From assembly GCA_016649905.1 (NCBI GenBank), contig JAENWU010000013.1, forward strand, positions 1 through 36,812: a stretch of 36,812 nucleotides of DNA. Reading direction: 5' to 3'. How positions within the stretch are numbered: the stretch's first letter is position 1; every line of letters starts with the position of its first letter. The notes under the pieces were generated by a model. The model had not been told where the DNA came from and ran no database searches. It saw nothing but the letters and a program-made list of their open reading frames with translations. Of the stretch, positions 23,825 to 30,637 are shown piece after piece. The translations under genes and the position numbers were made by a program. Source of the DNA: Thermoleophilia bacterium (GTDB lineage Bacteria > Actinomycetota > Thermoleophilia > Solirubrobacterales > 70-9).

Positions 23825-25297
23825 CTAGTACGCGCCGCGGCCCGAGAGGACGGCGGGGAGCGTCGCCAGGAGGATCTCGATGTCGCGCGCCAGGGACCAG
23901 CCGGCGACGTACTGGTAGTCGAAGCGGACCATCTCCTGGAAGGGGTTCTGGGAGCGGCCGTAGACCTGCCAGGGGCCGGTCAGACCGGGGCGCAGCTCGA
24001 GCCGGCGCAGATGCCAGTGCTCCTCCAGCGCCGCCGTCTCCGGGAAGATCAGCGGCCGCGGTCCGACCAGGCTCATCTCGCCGACGAGGACGTTGAACAG
24101 CTGCGGCAGCTCGTCGATCGAGAAGCGGCGCATGAAGCCGCCGATGCGCGTGACCCGCGGATCGTGGCGAATCTTGAACATGACGCCATCGTCGGCTTCG
24201 TTCAGCTCCGCCATTTCGGCCTTGCGCTCCTCGGCGTTGACGTACATCGAGCGGAACTTGATCAGGCGGAAGCTTGTACGGTCGCGACCGGCGCGCGGCT
24301 GGCGGAAGAAGACCGGTCCGCGCGACTCGAGCTTGATCGCGATCGCGATCGCGAACATCAGCGGCGAGAAGAGCAGCAGCAGAGCCAGCGAGCCGACCAC
24401 GTCGAGGATCCGCTTCGCGGCCATCGAGACCGAGTTCAGGGTCGGGGTGCCGATCGAGAGCAGCGGCAGGCCGCCGATCTGGTCGAGGGCGCGGACGCCG
24501 TCGAGGAACTCGAACAGGCGCGGGACGACGTCGACGGCGACGCCGGCATCGCGGCAGGCGCGGATGCACTCGAGCAGCTGTTCGTGGCTGGCCCGCGAGA
24601 AGGCGATGATGACGCGCTCGACCTGCTGTTCCTCGATGATCTTGTCGAGGTCGGCGAAGCGGCCGAGCCAGGGCAGGTCCGGCGAGCCGACCATGTGCAC
24701 GTCGTCGTCGACGATGCCGACCGGCAGCAGCCCGAACTGGGCGTTCTTGCCGAGCTTCTCGACGACCTGCCCGGCGACGACACCGGAGCCGAGGATCAGC
24801 GTGCGCTGGTGCAGGGCGGTCGATTTGTGCAGGCCGGCGCGGACGCCGGCGCGGGCGATCGAGGCAAGCAGGCCGATCCCGACGATCGTCAACAGCGGCA
24901 GCAGCACGGTCTGGCTGAAGCCGGTCGCGGTGGCGATCCCGAACAGCGGCCAGGTGATGATCAGGATCGCGACGAAGGTGCGCGGCACCTCGGGCACCGC
25001 CGAGGCCCAGCTGGCGAGCTGGTCGCTGCGGTAGAGGCCGATGCTGAAGGCGGTGAAGGGCCAGAGGACGGCCGCGGAAGCGACGTAGATGAAGCCCTCC
25101 CAGCCGTGGAAGCCGACCACGAGCACGGAGAGCAGGGCGGCGAGGCTGGCGGCGAGCGAGTCGCCGATCAGGAGCCTGCGCACGAGCACGGCGCCGCGCT
25201 GGCTGGCCCGGGTCGTCGGCCTGCCCTGCGGCGATTTAACGGCCGACCGGGCGTCGACGCTCTCGCCTTCGGTGTGGGTTGCGGTTGAACTCTCCAT
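23825..25297 (-). CDS. polyprenyl-phosphate sugar-1-phosphate transferase starting exopolysaccharide synthesis
   Basis: Membrane enzyme of 490 residues that places the first sugar-1-phosphate on undecaprenyl phosphate. The N-terminal half has four hydrophobic segments and a soluble nucleotide-fold region (LILGSGVVAGQVVEKLG). A fifth membrane segment follows at ILDVVGSLALLLLFSPLMF. The catalytic C-terminal domain shows GPVFFRQPRAGRD, FRLIKFRSMYVNAEERK, SIDELPQLFNVLVGEMSLVGPRP and LRPGLTGPWQVYGRS, as in WbaP/CpsE/Gum D-type enzymes. Start is ATG 25297. It heads the minus-strand block with the two lyases. Sugar (glucose or galactose) is not predictable. Confidence 0.94.
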   Translation of the reverse strand: MESSTATHTEGESVDARSAVKSPQGRPTTRASQRGAVLVRRLLIGDSLAASLAALLSVLVVGFHGWEGFIYVASAAVLWPFTAFSIGLYRSDQLASWASAVPEVPRTFVAILIITWPLFGIATATGFSQTVLLPLLTIVGIGLLASIARAGVRAGLHKSTALHQRTLILGSGVVAGQVVEKLGKNAQFGLLPVGIVDDDVHMVGSPDLPWLGRFADLDKIIEEQQVERVIIAFSRASHEQLLECIRACRDAGVAVDVVPRLFEFLDGVRALDQIGGLPLLSIGTPTLNSVSMAAKRILDVVGSLALLLLFSPLMFAIAIAIKLESRGPVFFRQPRAGRDRTSFRLIKFRSMYVNAEERKAEMAELNEADDGVMFKIRHDPRVTRIGGFMRRFSIDELPQLFNVLVGEMSLVGPRPLIFPETAALEEHWHLRRLELRPGLTGPWQVYGRSQNPFQEMVRFDYQYVAGWSLARDIEILLATLPAVLSGRGAY

Positions 25298-25613
25298 CGT
25301 TGTCTCAGGGGGTTAGAGCAGGGGTCTCCAGGCGTTTGCGATCGGGCCGCGGGGGAGCGGAACCCAAACTGAATTTCCCAGGAAGATCATTGCTGCAAAC
25401 TGCGACGTCCTTGTTAGCGCGGTGCCCAAACGCTTTACCGGTCGAAGGGCAGTGCGACGCTCCCAATAGAACATAGTCCTCATTCGCCCGAATCTCCATT
25501 TCGGTTCACGTATCGGCAGCTCGATTGCGAGACACAACTCGGCAATCCGCCTTGCAGGGCCAGTTCTGTCAACAGCGGACGGATATCTGAGTTGCGGGCC
25601 GGAGCGTTGGGGC
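25298..25613. other. 316-bp intergenic region upstream of the priming transferase
   Basis: This stretch lacks a convincing gene; short frames in it have no family motif or ribosome site. Its base composition is less GC-rich than the flanks. It must contain the promoter of the priming transferase operon, reading leftward, and it follows the stop of the next gene upstream. A TATGTT sequence on the minus strand (near 25470) could be a -10 box, but I find no good -35. I looked for c-di-GMP-type riboswitch cores and saw none. Confidence 0.5.
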
Positions 25614-26180
25614 TCAGTGAGCCTCGTCGGACGCATGCGCTGGAGGCCGCGACTCCTCCGCCAGCGAGGTGATCTCGAGCGGGCCGAGGGCGGCCTCTTC
25701 GAGCACTTCGCTCGCCTCCTGGGCGGAGCGCGCGTAGAGCTCCACCAGCAGGTGGACGACGATCTGCTCGTCGTCGTGCTTGTGGAAGCGGACGTGGGTG
25801 AAGAACTCGCGCACGCCGGCGTCGCCGAAGGCGCCGTAGGTGAGGAACTCGATCGCCTCCGGCCCCGAGCAGCTCTCGACCCGGTCCTGGTCGACGGTGA
25901 CCGTGCAGGAGGCGACCCAGGGGGTGCCGGCGACCATCCGCTCCCAGCGGTCCTCGATCGGGATCACGCGGTCCTCCTGAAAGGTCAGGTGGGGCTGGTC
26001 GTGCATGCAGGCGAGGCACTGGACTACCGACTCCTGGACCTCGTCGATGCCGTCGGCGAGCACCCCGGTGTCGGGGTCGACGCGGCGGATCGCGTCGTAG
26101 TGGATCTGGATCTCGAGGTTCTGGGACCAGCAGCGATAGCAGCGCAGCCAGGCCGACCGATCCCCGTTCAACTCGCTCAT
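25614..26180 (-). CDS. conserved-looking hypothetical protein with two CxxC motifs
   Basis: A soluble 188-residue protein that I do not recognise. Near the N-terminus it has CYRCW, and about 38 residues later CLACMH, which together could bind one zinc ion as a ribbon. The middle and C-terminal parts (TPWVASCTVTVDQDRVESC, then EFFTHVRFHKHDDEQIVVHLLVELYA) look like an alpha/beta domain. It is rich in acidic residues and lacks a signal peptide. ATG 26180 is the start; no strong ribosome site is seen. It lies downstream of the Fic gene on the same strand with a 65-bp gap, so co-transcription is possible. Confidence 0.75.
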   Translation of the reverse strand: MSELNGDRSAWLRCYRCWSQNLEIQIHYDAIRRVDPDTGVLADGIDEVQESVVQCLACMHDQPHLTFQEDRVIPIEDRWERMVAGTPWVASCTVTVDQDRVESCSGPEAIEFLTYGAFGDAGVREFFTHVRFHKHDDEQIVVHLLVELYARSAQEASEVLEEAALGPLEITSLAEESRPPAHASDEAH

Positions 26181-26245
26181 GGCTTCATTGTGGCGGGCAC
26201 GGTCGATCGGCGTCCGAGTGGCGTTCGCAGCCGTTGCGTTTCCGC

Positions 26246-27760
26246 TCAGGGACCGGCCCCGTCGGGGAGCAAGAGCCGCACGCCCGATTCCTCAGCCAGA
26301 TCGGGGGTGACGAAGGCGTTGGTGGCGCTGAGCGCCTGCTGGGAACGTTTCAGGTCGCTCCAGTCGATCGTCGCCGCGTACTGCTGCAGGTAGTCCATCA
26401 CGCGTACGAAGGGGCGGGGATCGGCGCTGCGCGAGAGCGCGCGCAGGCTTTGCATGTAGTCGTCGCGGAACGAGAGCGGAACGACGATCCGCTGCAGGTC
26501 GACCGAAGTCAGGTCAGCATTCATCATGACCCGGGCGAGGCGTCCGTTGCCGTCGCTGAACGGATGGACCTCGGAGACGAGGAACATCATGAAGACGGCG
26601 CGGGCGAACCCCTCCGGCAGGGCCTCGTAGTAGCGGAAGCCCTCGGTCAGGGTGCCGGAGACCAGATCGGGGTGGACGAAGACGGTCCCTCCGGCCTGGT
26701 TCGGTTTCGCCTTGAAGCTGCCGGGGCGGGCCGCCGGTCGGCGCGCGAGCATGATCCCGTGGTTGGCGCGGAGCAGGTCGAGCAGGTCCTCGGCGTCGGC
26801 GGGCGCCTGTCCGCGCCTCCCGGGCTCGTTCACGAGCTCGAAGGTCCCGAGGACGTCGTGCGCGTCCTCGGTCCTGCCTTCCGGCACGGCCCCGTCGAAG
26901 ACAATCTCCTCCGCCTCGTCGAGCCTGAACTCGGTTCCCTCGATCCAGTTCGAGAAGTAGGCCTCGATGAACGAGAGCGCCGGCAGCGAGTTCGGCTGGG
27001 CGGGGCGGTTCGGCTGGGGGCTCTGCAACAGGCGCGACTGCAGCGCCTCGAACAGCCTCAGGCGCCGCGGGTCGAAGCCGAGTCCCTGCCGGTGCGCGCG
27101 AGCTGCAGCGGTCGAGAGCACCGCGTCGGTCGTGCCAAGGACCGCGCCGATCAGAGCATCGAGGGCCGCCATCTCGCGCTCGGCGCCGAGCGCTCCGGCG
27201 ACCTCGCGGGCGCGGTCCCGCACCTCGTTCAGCGCCTCGCTTCCTCTCAGCGCCGCGATGCTGGTCAGCTCGTTCTCGAGCTCCGCCCGGGAGAGGGTTC
27301 GCGCGGTGCTGCCTGCCGGAGCGCGCGAGGGACGCATGTTGTCGAGGAACTTGCGTCCCGGGCCCGCGAAGTGAAGGTTCTCCATGAACGGCATGTCGCC
27401 GCCGACCGGGCCGGCGCCGCGTCGCGGGCGCAGGGTGAGGCCCGGCAACCGCACCGGCCGGCGACCCGCGTAGCGGGGCCCTCCGTCGAGAAAGAGCGAT
27501 CCGTCGTCGCTGGGCATCGCCTCGAAGGCGCTGCGGTCGACGACGACGGCATTGGGGAAGTAGAGCGCGGCGATGCGCTGCCAGTTGCGGCGCACCACCG
27601 CCTCGAGCGGCTCGGCCGTGTTGCGCGTGTACAGGCGATTGCCGATTTTGCGCGCCCGTCCCGCCTTGACGGCACGTCCCACCGCACGGGAGGTGTCAGC
27701 CGTGCTGAGGAAGACCTCTCGCTGGTCCTCGAGCAAGAAAGTGCGCGTTGGAGTGGCCAT
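26246..27760 (-). CDS. Fic-domain protein with AbiEi-like N-terminal region
   Basis: A 504-residue Fic protein, expected to transfer AMP (or another phosphate-containing group) to hydroxyl side chains of target proteins. The catalytic motif HPFSDGNGRLAR (399-410) is complete. The auto-inhibitory motif S-x3-E-G is present upstream at S270-E274-G275 (SNWIEGTEF), placing it in the class with an N-terminal inhibitory helix in the same chain. Residues 1-145 look like a winged-helix plus AbiEi-type antitoxin region: AVKAGRARKIGNRLYTRN, then AVVVDRSAFEAMP and RPVRLPGLTLRP. That part is a judgement by eye. The architecture suggests a self-controlled enzyme that may bind DNA. Confidence 0.9.
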   Translation of the reverse strand: MATPTRTFLLEDQREVFLSTADTSRAVGRAVKAGRARKIGNRLYTRNTAEPLEAVVRRNWQRIAALYFPNAVVVDRSAFEAMPSDDGSLFLDGGPRYAGRRPVRLPGLTLRPRRGAGPVGGDMPFMENLHFAGPGRKFLDNMRPSRAPAGSTARTLSRAELENELTSIAALRGSEALNEVRDRAREVAGALGAEREMAALDALIGAVLGTTDAVLSTAAARAHRQGLGFDPRRLRLFEALQSRLLQSPQPNRPAQPNSLPALSFIEAYFSNWIEGTEFRLDEAEEIVFDGAVPEGRTEDAHDVLGTFELVNEPGRRGQAPADAEDLLDLLRANHGIMLARRPAARPGSFKAKPNQAGGTVFVHPDLVSGTLTEGFRYYEALPEGFARAVFMMFLVSEVHPFSDGNGRLARVMMNADLTSVDLQRIVVPLSFRDDYMQSLRALSRSADPRPFVRVMDYLQQYAATIDWSDLKRSQQALSATNAFVTPDLAEESGVRLLLPDGAGP

Positions 27761-27773
27761 GCCATCCCCGAAT

Positions 27774-27824
27774 GTAAGTTATCCGCGCGTAAGAAGCAAA
27801 AAGCGGCAATAAACTGCGCGTAAG
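27774..27824. repeat. spaced GTAAG repeats upstream of the Fic gene
   Basis: GTAAG occurs at 27774, 27789 and 27820; the last two are part of an identical GCGCGTAAG (27785-27793 and 27816-27824). The 31-bp distance is close to three helical turns, and 15 bp is close to one and a half. The block lies 14-64 bp upstream of the Fic ATG in a locally AT-richer stretch containing TAACTT on the minus strand, a possible -10. It resembles an operator array, perhaps read by the Fic protein's own N-terminal domain. Confidence 0.4.
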
Positions 27825-27829
27825 GATCT

Positions 27830-29824
27830 TTAGGCGGTGGTTGCGCTGGTGGCACGCTCGCCGACCAGGGCGACGATCTCGCCCATGATCTTGTTCACGT
27901 CGAAGTCCTTCGGCGTGTAGACGCCGGCGACGCCGGCCTCGCGCAGCCGCGCGGCGTCAGCGACCGGAATGATGCCGCCGACGACGACGGGCACGTCGAC
28001 GTCCTCGGCCCGCAGCAGCCGCACCACCTCGGGGATCAGCTCCAGGTGGGAGCCGGAGAGGATCGAGAGGCCGACCACGTCGACGTCCTCCTGCAGGGCC
28101 GACTCGGCGATCTCCTCCGGGGTTAGGCGGATCCCCTGGTAGATCACCTCCATGCCGACGTCGCGGGCCCGCAGCGCCACCTGCTCGGCGCCGTTGGAGT
28201 GACCGTCGAGGCCGGGCTTGCCGACCAGGATCTTGATCCGGTGGCCGATCTTCTCCGAGGTCTCGTCGACCCGCCTGCGGATCTCCTCGAGCTGGCCGGG
28301 GTCGCTCGAGGGCGCCGCGCCGTCGACGCCGGTCGGCGCCCGGTAGGCGCCGAAGGAGTCGCGCAGGACGCCAGCCCACTCGCCGGTGGTGGCGCCCGCT
28401 TTGGCGGCGGCGATCGTCGCCGGCATGATGTTCTGGCTCTGGTCGGCGGCGACCCGGCCCAGCTCCTCGAGGGCGGCGGTGACCGCGGCCCCGTCGCGCT
28501 CTGCCTTCCACTCCTCCAGCGCCGCGATCCGCTCGCGCTCGACCTCGGGGTCGGGGGTGAGGATGCCGCCGTCGGTGCCGGCGGTGAGCGGCGAGTCCTC
28601 GGTCTCGGTGTAGCTGTTCTGGCCGATCACCTTCTGCTCGCCGCGCTCGATCCGGCCGACCCGCTCGCGGTGGGACTCGACCAGGCGCGCCTTCATGTAG
28701 GGGACGGCCTGGACGGCGCCGCCGTGCTCTTCGACCACCGCCATCTCGGCCCGGGCGCCCGCGGTCAGCTCCTCGACCAGGCCCTCCATCACCACCGAGC
28801 CCTCGAAGATGTCGGGGTACTCGAGCAGGTCGGTCTCGTTCGCCAGCACCTGCTGGATTCGCAGGCTCCACTGCTGGTCCCAGGGGCGCGGCAGGCCCAT
28901 CGCCTCGTTCCAGGCCGGCAGCTGCAGGGCGCGGGCGCGGGCGTCGCGGCTGAGGGTCACGGCCAGCGCCTCGAGCACGATCCGCTGGATGTTGTTCTCC
29001 GGCTGGGCCTCGGTGAGGCCGAGGCTGTTGACCTGGACGCCGTAGCGAAAGCGCAGCATCTTCTCGTCGGTCACCCCGTAGCGCTCGCGGCCGATCTGGT
29101 TCCAGAGCGCGCCCATCGTCCGCAGCTTGGCGATCTCCTCGATCAGCCTGATGCCGGCGTTGACGAAGAAGGAGATGCGCCCGAAGACCTTCGGGAAGTC
29201 CGCCTCGGCGACCTGGCCGCGGGCTTTGACCTCGTCGAGCACGGCGATCCCGGTGCTGAGCGCGTAGGCGATCTCCTGCACCGGCGTCGCGCCCGCCTCC
29301 TGCAGGTGGTAGCTGCAGATGTTGGTCGGGTTCCACTGCGGCACCTCGTTGACGCTGAAGGCGACCATGTCGGCGATCAGTCGCATCGAGGGCTCCGGGG
29401 GGAAGGCGTAGGTGCCGCGCGAGAGGTACTCCTTGATGATGTCGTTCTGGGTGGTGCCGGTCAGCTTGTCGCGGCCGATCCCGTTCTCCTCGGCGACGGT
29501 GACGTAGAGGCCGAGTAGCCAGGCGGCGGTGGCATTGATCGTCATCGAGGTGTTCATCGCGTCGAGCGGGATCCCGTCGAAGAGCTGGTGCATGTCGCCC
29601 TTGTGGGCGATCGAGACGCCGACCTTGCCGACCTCGCCGCGAGCGAGGACGTGGTCGGGGTCATAGCCCGTCTGGGTCGGCAGGTCGAAGGCGACGGAGA
29701 GGCCGGTCTGGCCCTTGGCGAGGTTGCCGCGGTAGAGCTCGTTGGAGCGGCGGGCGTCGGAGTGGCCGGCGTAGGTGCGCATCACCCAGGGGCGGTCGCG
29801 CTCGGGGAGTCGGTGGTTGCTCAT
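27830..29824 (-). CDS. meaA: coenzyme B12-dependent ethylmalonyl-CoA mutase-type protein
   Basis: Adenosylcobalamin mutase of 664 residues. The N-terminal TIM-barrel domain (to about residue 490) has RPWVMRTYAGHS, NLAKGQTGLSVAFDLPTQTG, NTSMTINATA and YGVQVNSLGLTEAQPENN, closely matching MeaA-type mutases as I recall them. The C-terminal cobalamin domain has KPGLDGHSNGAEQ with ligand H542, SILSGSH and VVGGIIP. A single chain of this size with the fused B12 domain is typical for MeaA, which turns ethylmalonyl-CoA into methylsuccinyl-CoA; methylmalonyl-CoA mutase MutB is usually longer. Ccr is encoded 3.3 kb away. The ATG follows a -10 box by 7 nt, so the transcript is probably leaderless. Confidence 0.93.
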   Translation of the reverse strand: MSNHRLPERDRPWVMRTYAGHSDARRSNELYRGNLAKGQTGLSVAFDLPTQTGYDPDHVLARGEVGKVGVSIAHKGDMHQLFDGIPLDAMNTSMTINATAAWLLGLYVTVAEENGIGRDKLTGTTQNDIIKEYLSRGTYAFPPEPSMRLIADMVAFSVNEVPQWNPTNICSYHLQEAGATPVQEIAYALSTGIAVLDEVKARGQVAEADFPKVFGRISFFVNAGIRLIEEIAKLRTMGALWNQIGRERYGVTDEKMLRFRYGVQVNSLGLTEAQPENNIQRIVLEALAVTLSRDARARALQLPAWNEAMGLPRPWDQQWSLRIQQVLANETDLLEYPDIFEGSVVMEGLVEELTAGARAEMAVVEEHGGAVQAVPYMKARLVESHRERVGRIERGEQKVIGQNSYTETEDSPLTAGTDGGILTPDPEVERERIAALEEWKAERDGAAVTAALEELGRVAADQSQNIMPATIAAAKAGATTGEWAGVLRDSFGAYRAPTGVDGAAPSSDPGQLEEIRRRVDETSEKIGHRIKILVGKPGLDGHSNGAEQVALRARDVGMEVIYQGIRLTPEEIAESALQEDVDVVGLSILSGSHLELIPEVVRLLRAEDVDVPVVVGGIIPVADAARLREAGVAGVYTPKDFDVNKIMGEIVALVGERATSATTA

Positions 29825-29831
29825 GCCACTA

Positions 29832-29837
29832 ATGATA
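29832..29837 (-). promoter_or_regulatory. -10 box of meaA, leaderless arrangement
   Basis: TATCAT on the minus strand (five of six bases of TATAAT) ends 7 nt before the meaA ATG at 29824. No Shine-Dalgarno lies between. This spacing puts the transcription start at or next to the A of ATG. Confidence 0.55.
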
Positions 29838-29922
29838 TTTGGCAGCGGATCGGCAGCAGGCTGCCGTCCGAAATCCGCCGTTCAGGGTTCCGCGAGCCGC
29901 ATCTTTCGGAGGAAGCTGTGTT

Positions 29923-29928
29923 TAGGCT
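29923..29928 (+). promoter_or_regulatory. candidate -10 box of the secreted protein gene
   Basis: TAGGCT (TANNNT) lies 13 nt before ATG 29942, with a GGAG ribosome site at 29931-29934. The transcript would carry a very short leader that still includes the ribosome site. No -35 match is clear. Confidence 0.35.
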
Positions 29929-29941
29929 GCGGAGCGTCCCT

Positions 29942-30637
29942 ATGAAGAAGCTTCTTGCCATCGCTGCCCTCTCTGGGCTCCTTGCCGCCCTTGTGCTCGC
30001 CTCCTTGGCCAATGGGGCGATGGTGGGGATTTACCGGAATAGCCTCGACTCGATCACCCAGCGCAGCCAGATGATCAAGGTTGCCGGGCGCACCTGCTCG
30101 CGTGGGGGGACCGAAGACGCGCTGCGGCTGGCGGTCGGAAAACGGACCGAATCCTGCTCGCTGCGCACGCCGGTGCTCGGCACCGACATGGAGATCGCCG
30201 CCACTATGCGGCTGCTCAGCGGCACTCCGACCGCGCTGCAGAAAAAGGCCTTCCTTGGGGTCGAGCTGCGCGCCGGTGGCGGCGCTAAGTACCAGCTCCT
30301 GGTCTACCCGCTGCAGCGCAAGGCGCAGCTGGTCAAGGTCACCGCCGACGGCCCCGAGTACTTCCAGATCGCCAAGAACCTGCCGGCGGTGATGGGCGTC
30401 AACAAAGCCAACGCGCTGCGCCTGCGGGCGCTGAAGATCCGCGCCGAGGGCCCCGACCGCGGCAAGGTCGCCCTGACCGGCTTCCTCGGCCAGGAGCGCA
30501 TCGTCGAAGGGATCGACGCGCTGCCGGGCGAGGTCGCGGGCGAGGCTTCCACCGTCATCGCCGGCGCGCCGAAAAACGGCGACGGCGTGATCGCCAGCAT
30601 CGACGACGTCGTCGTCCGCGTTCCCAGCCCCTTCTAG
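29942..30637 (+). CDS. secreted protein, predicted beta-sandwich, function unknown
   Basis: A 231-residue exported protein. ATG 29942 is preceded by GGAG with 7-nt spacing, and the signal peptide is clear (MKKLLAIAALSGLLAALVLA then SLANGA). The mature part alternates short strands such as MEIAATMRLL, AFLGVELRAG, YQLLVYPLQRKAQLVKV, RLRALKIRAEG and IASIDDVVVRV. This pattern resembles LamG/concanavalin-like sandwich domains, including the closing D-D-V-x-V strand. There are two cysteines in the mature part (TCSRGG and ESCSLR) that may form a disulfide. It is divergent from meaA; its TAG overlaps the stop of the convergent acyltransferase gene (CTAG). Confidence 0.85.
   Translation: MKKLLAIAALSGLLAALVLASLANGAMVGIYRNSLDSITQRSQMIKVAGRTCSRGGTEDALRLAVGKRTESCSLRTPVLGTDMEIAATMRLLSGTPTALQKKAFLGVELRAGGGAKYQLLVYPLQRKAQLVKVTADGPEYFQIAKNLPAVMGVNKANALRLRALKIRAEGPDRGKVALTGFLGQERIVEGIDALPGEVAGEASTVIAGAPKNGDGVIASIDDVVVRVPSPF

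Noticed and set aside
23786-25288. Plus-strand frame of 500 codons opposite the priming transferase
   Set aside because: Composition dominated by Arg, Asp, Glu and Gly typical of antisense frames in GC-rich DNA; the minus strand has all motifs of the transferase.
4666-25297. Polysaccharide locus as a mobile island
   Set aside because: No transposase, integrase, tRNA junction or flanking repeats are visible, and base composition looks continuous by eye.
25298-25613. Possible riboswitch or small gene upstream of the priming transferase
   Set aside because: I looked for conserved c-di-GMP-type cores and for coding signs and found neither; only a generic long leader remains.
26234-27823. Plus-strand frame of 529 codons opposite the Fic gene
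   Set aside because: No motif, charged low-complexity composition; the Fic motif on the other strand is decisive.
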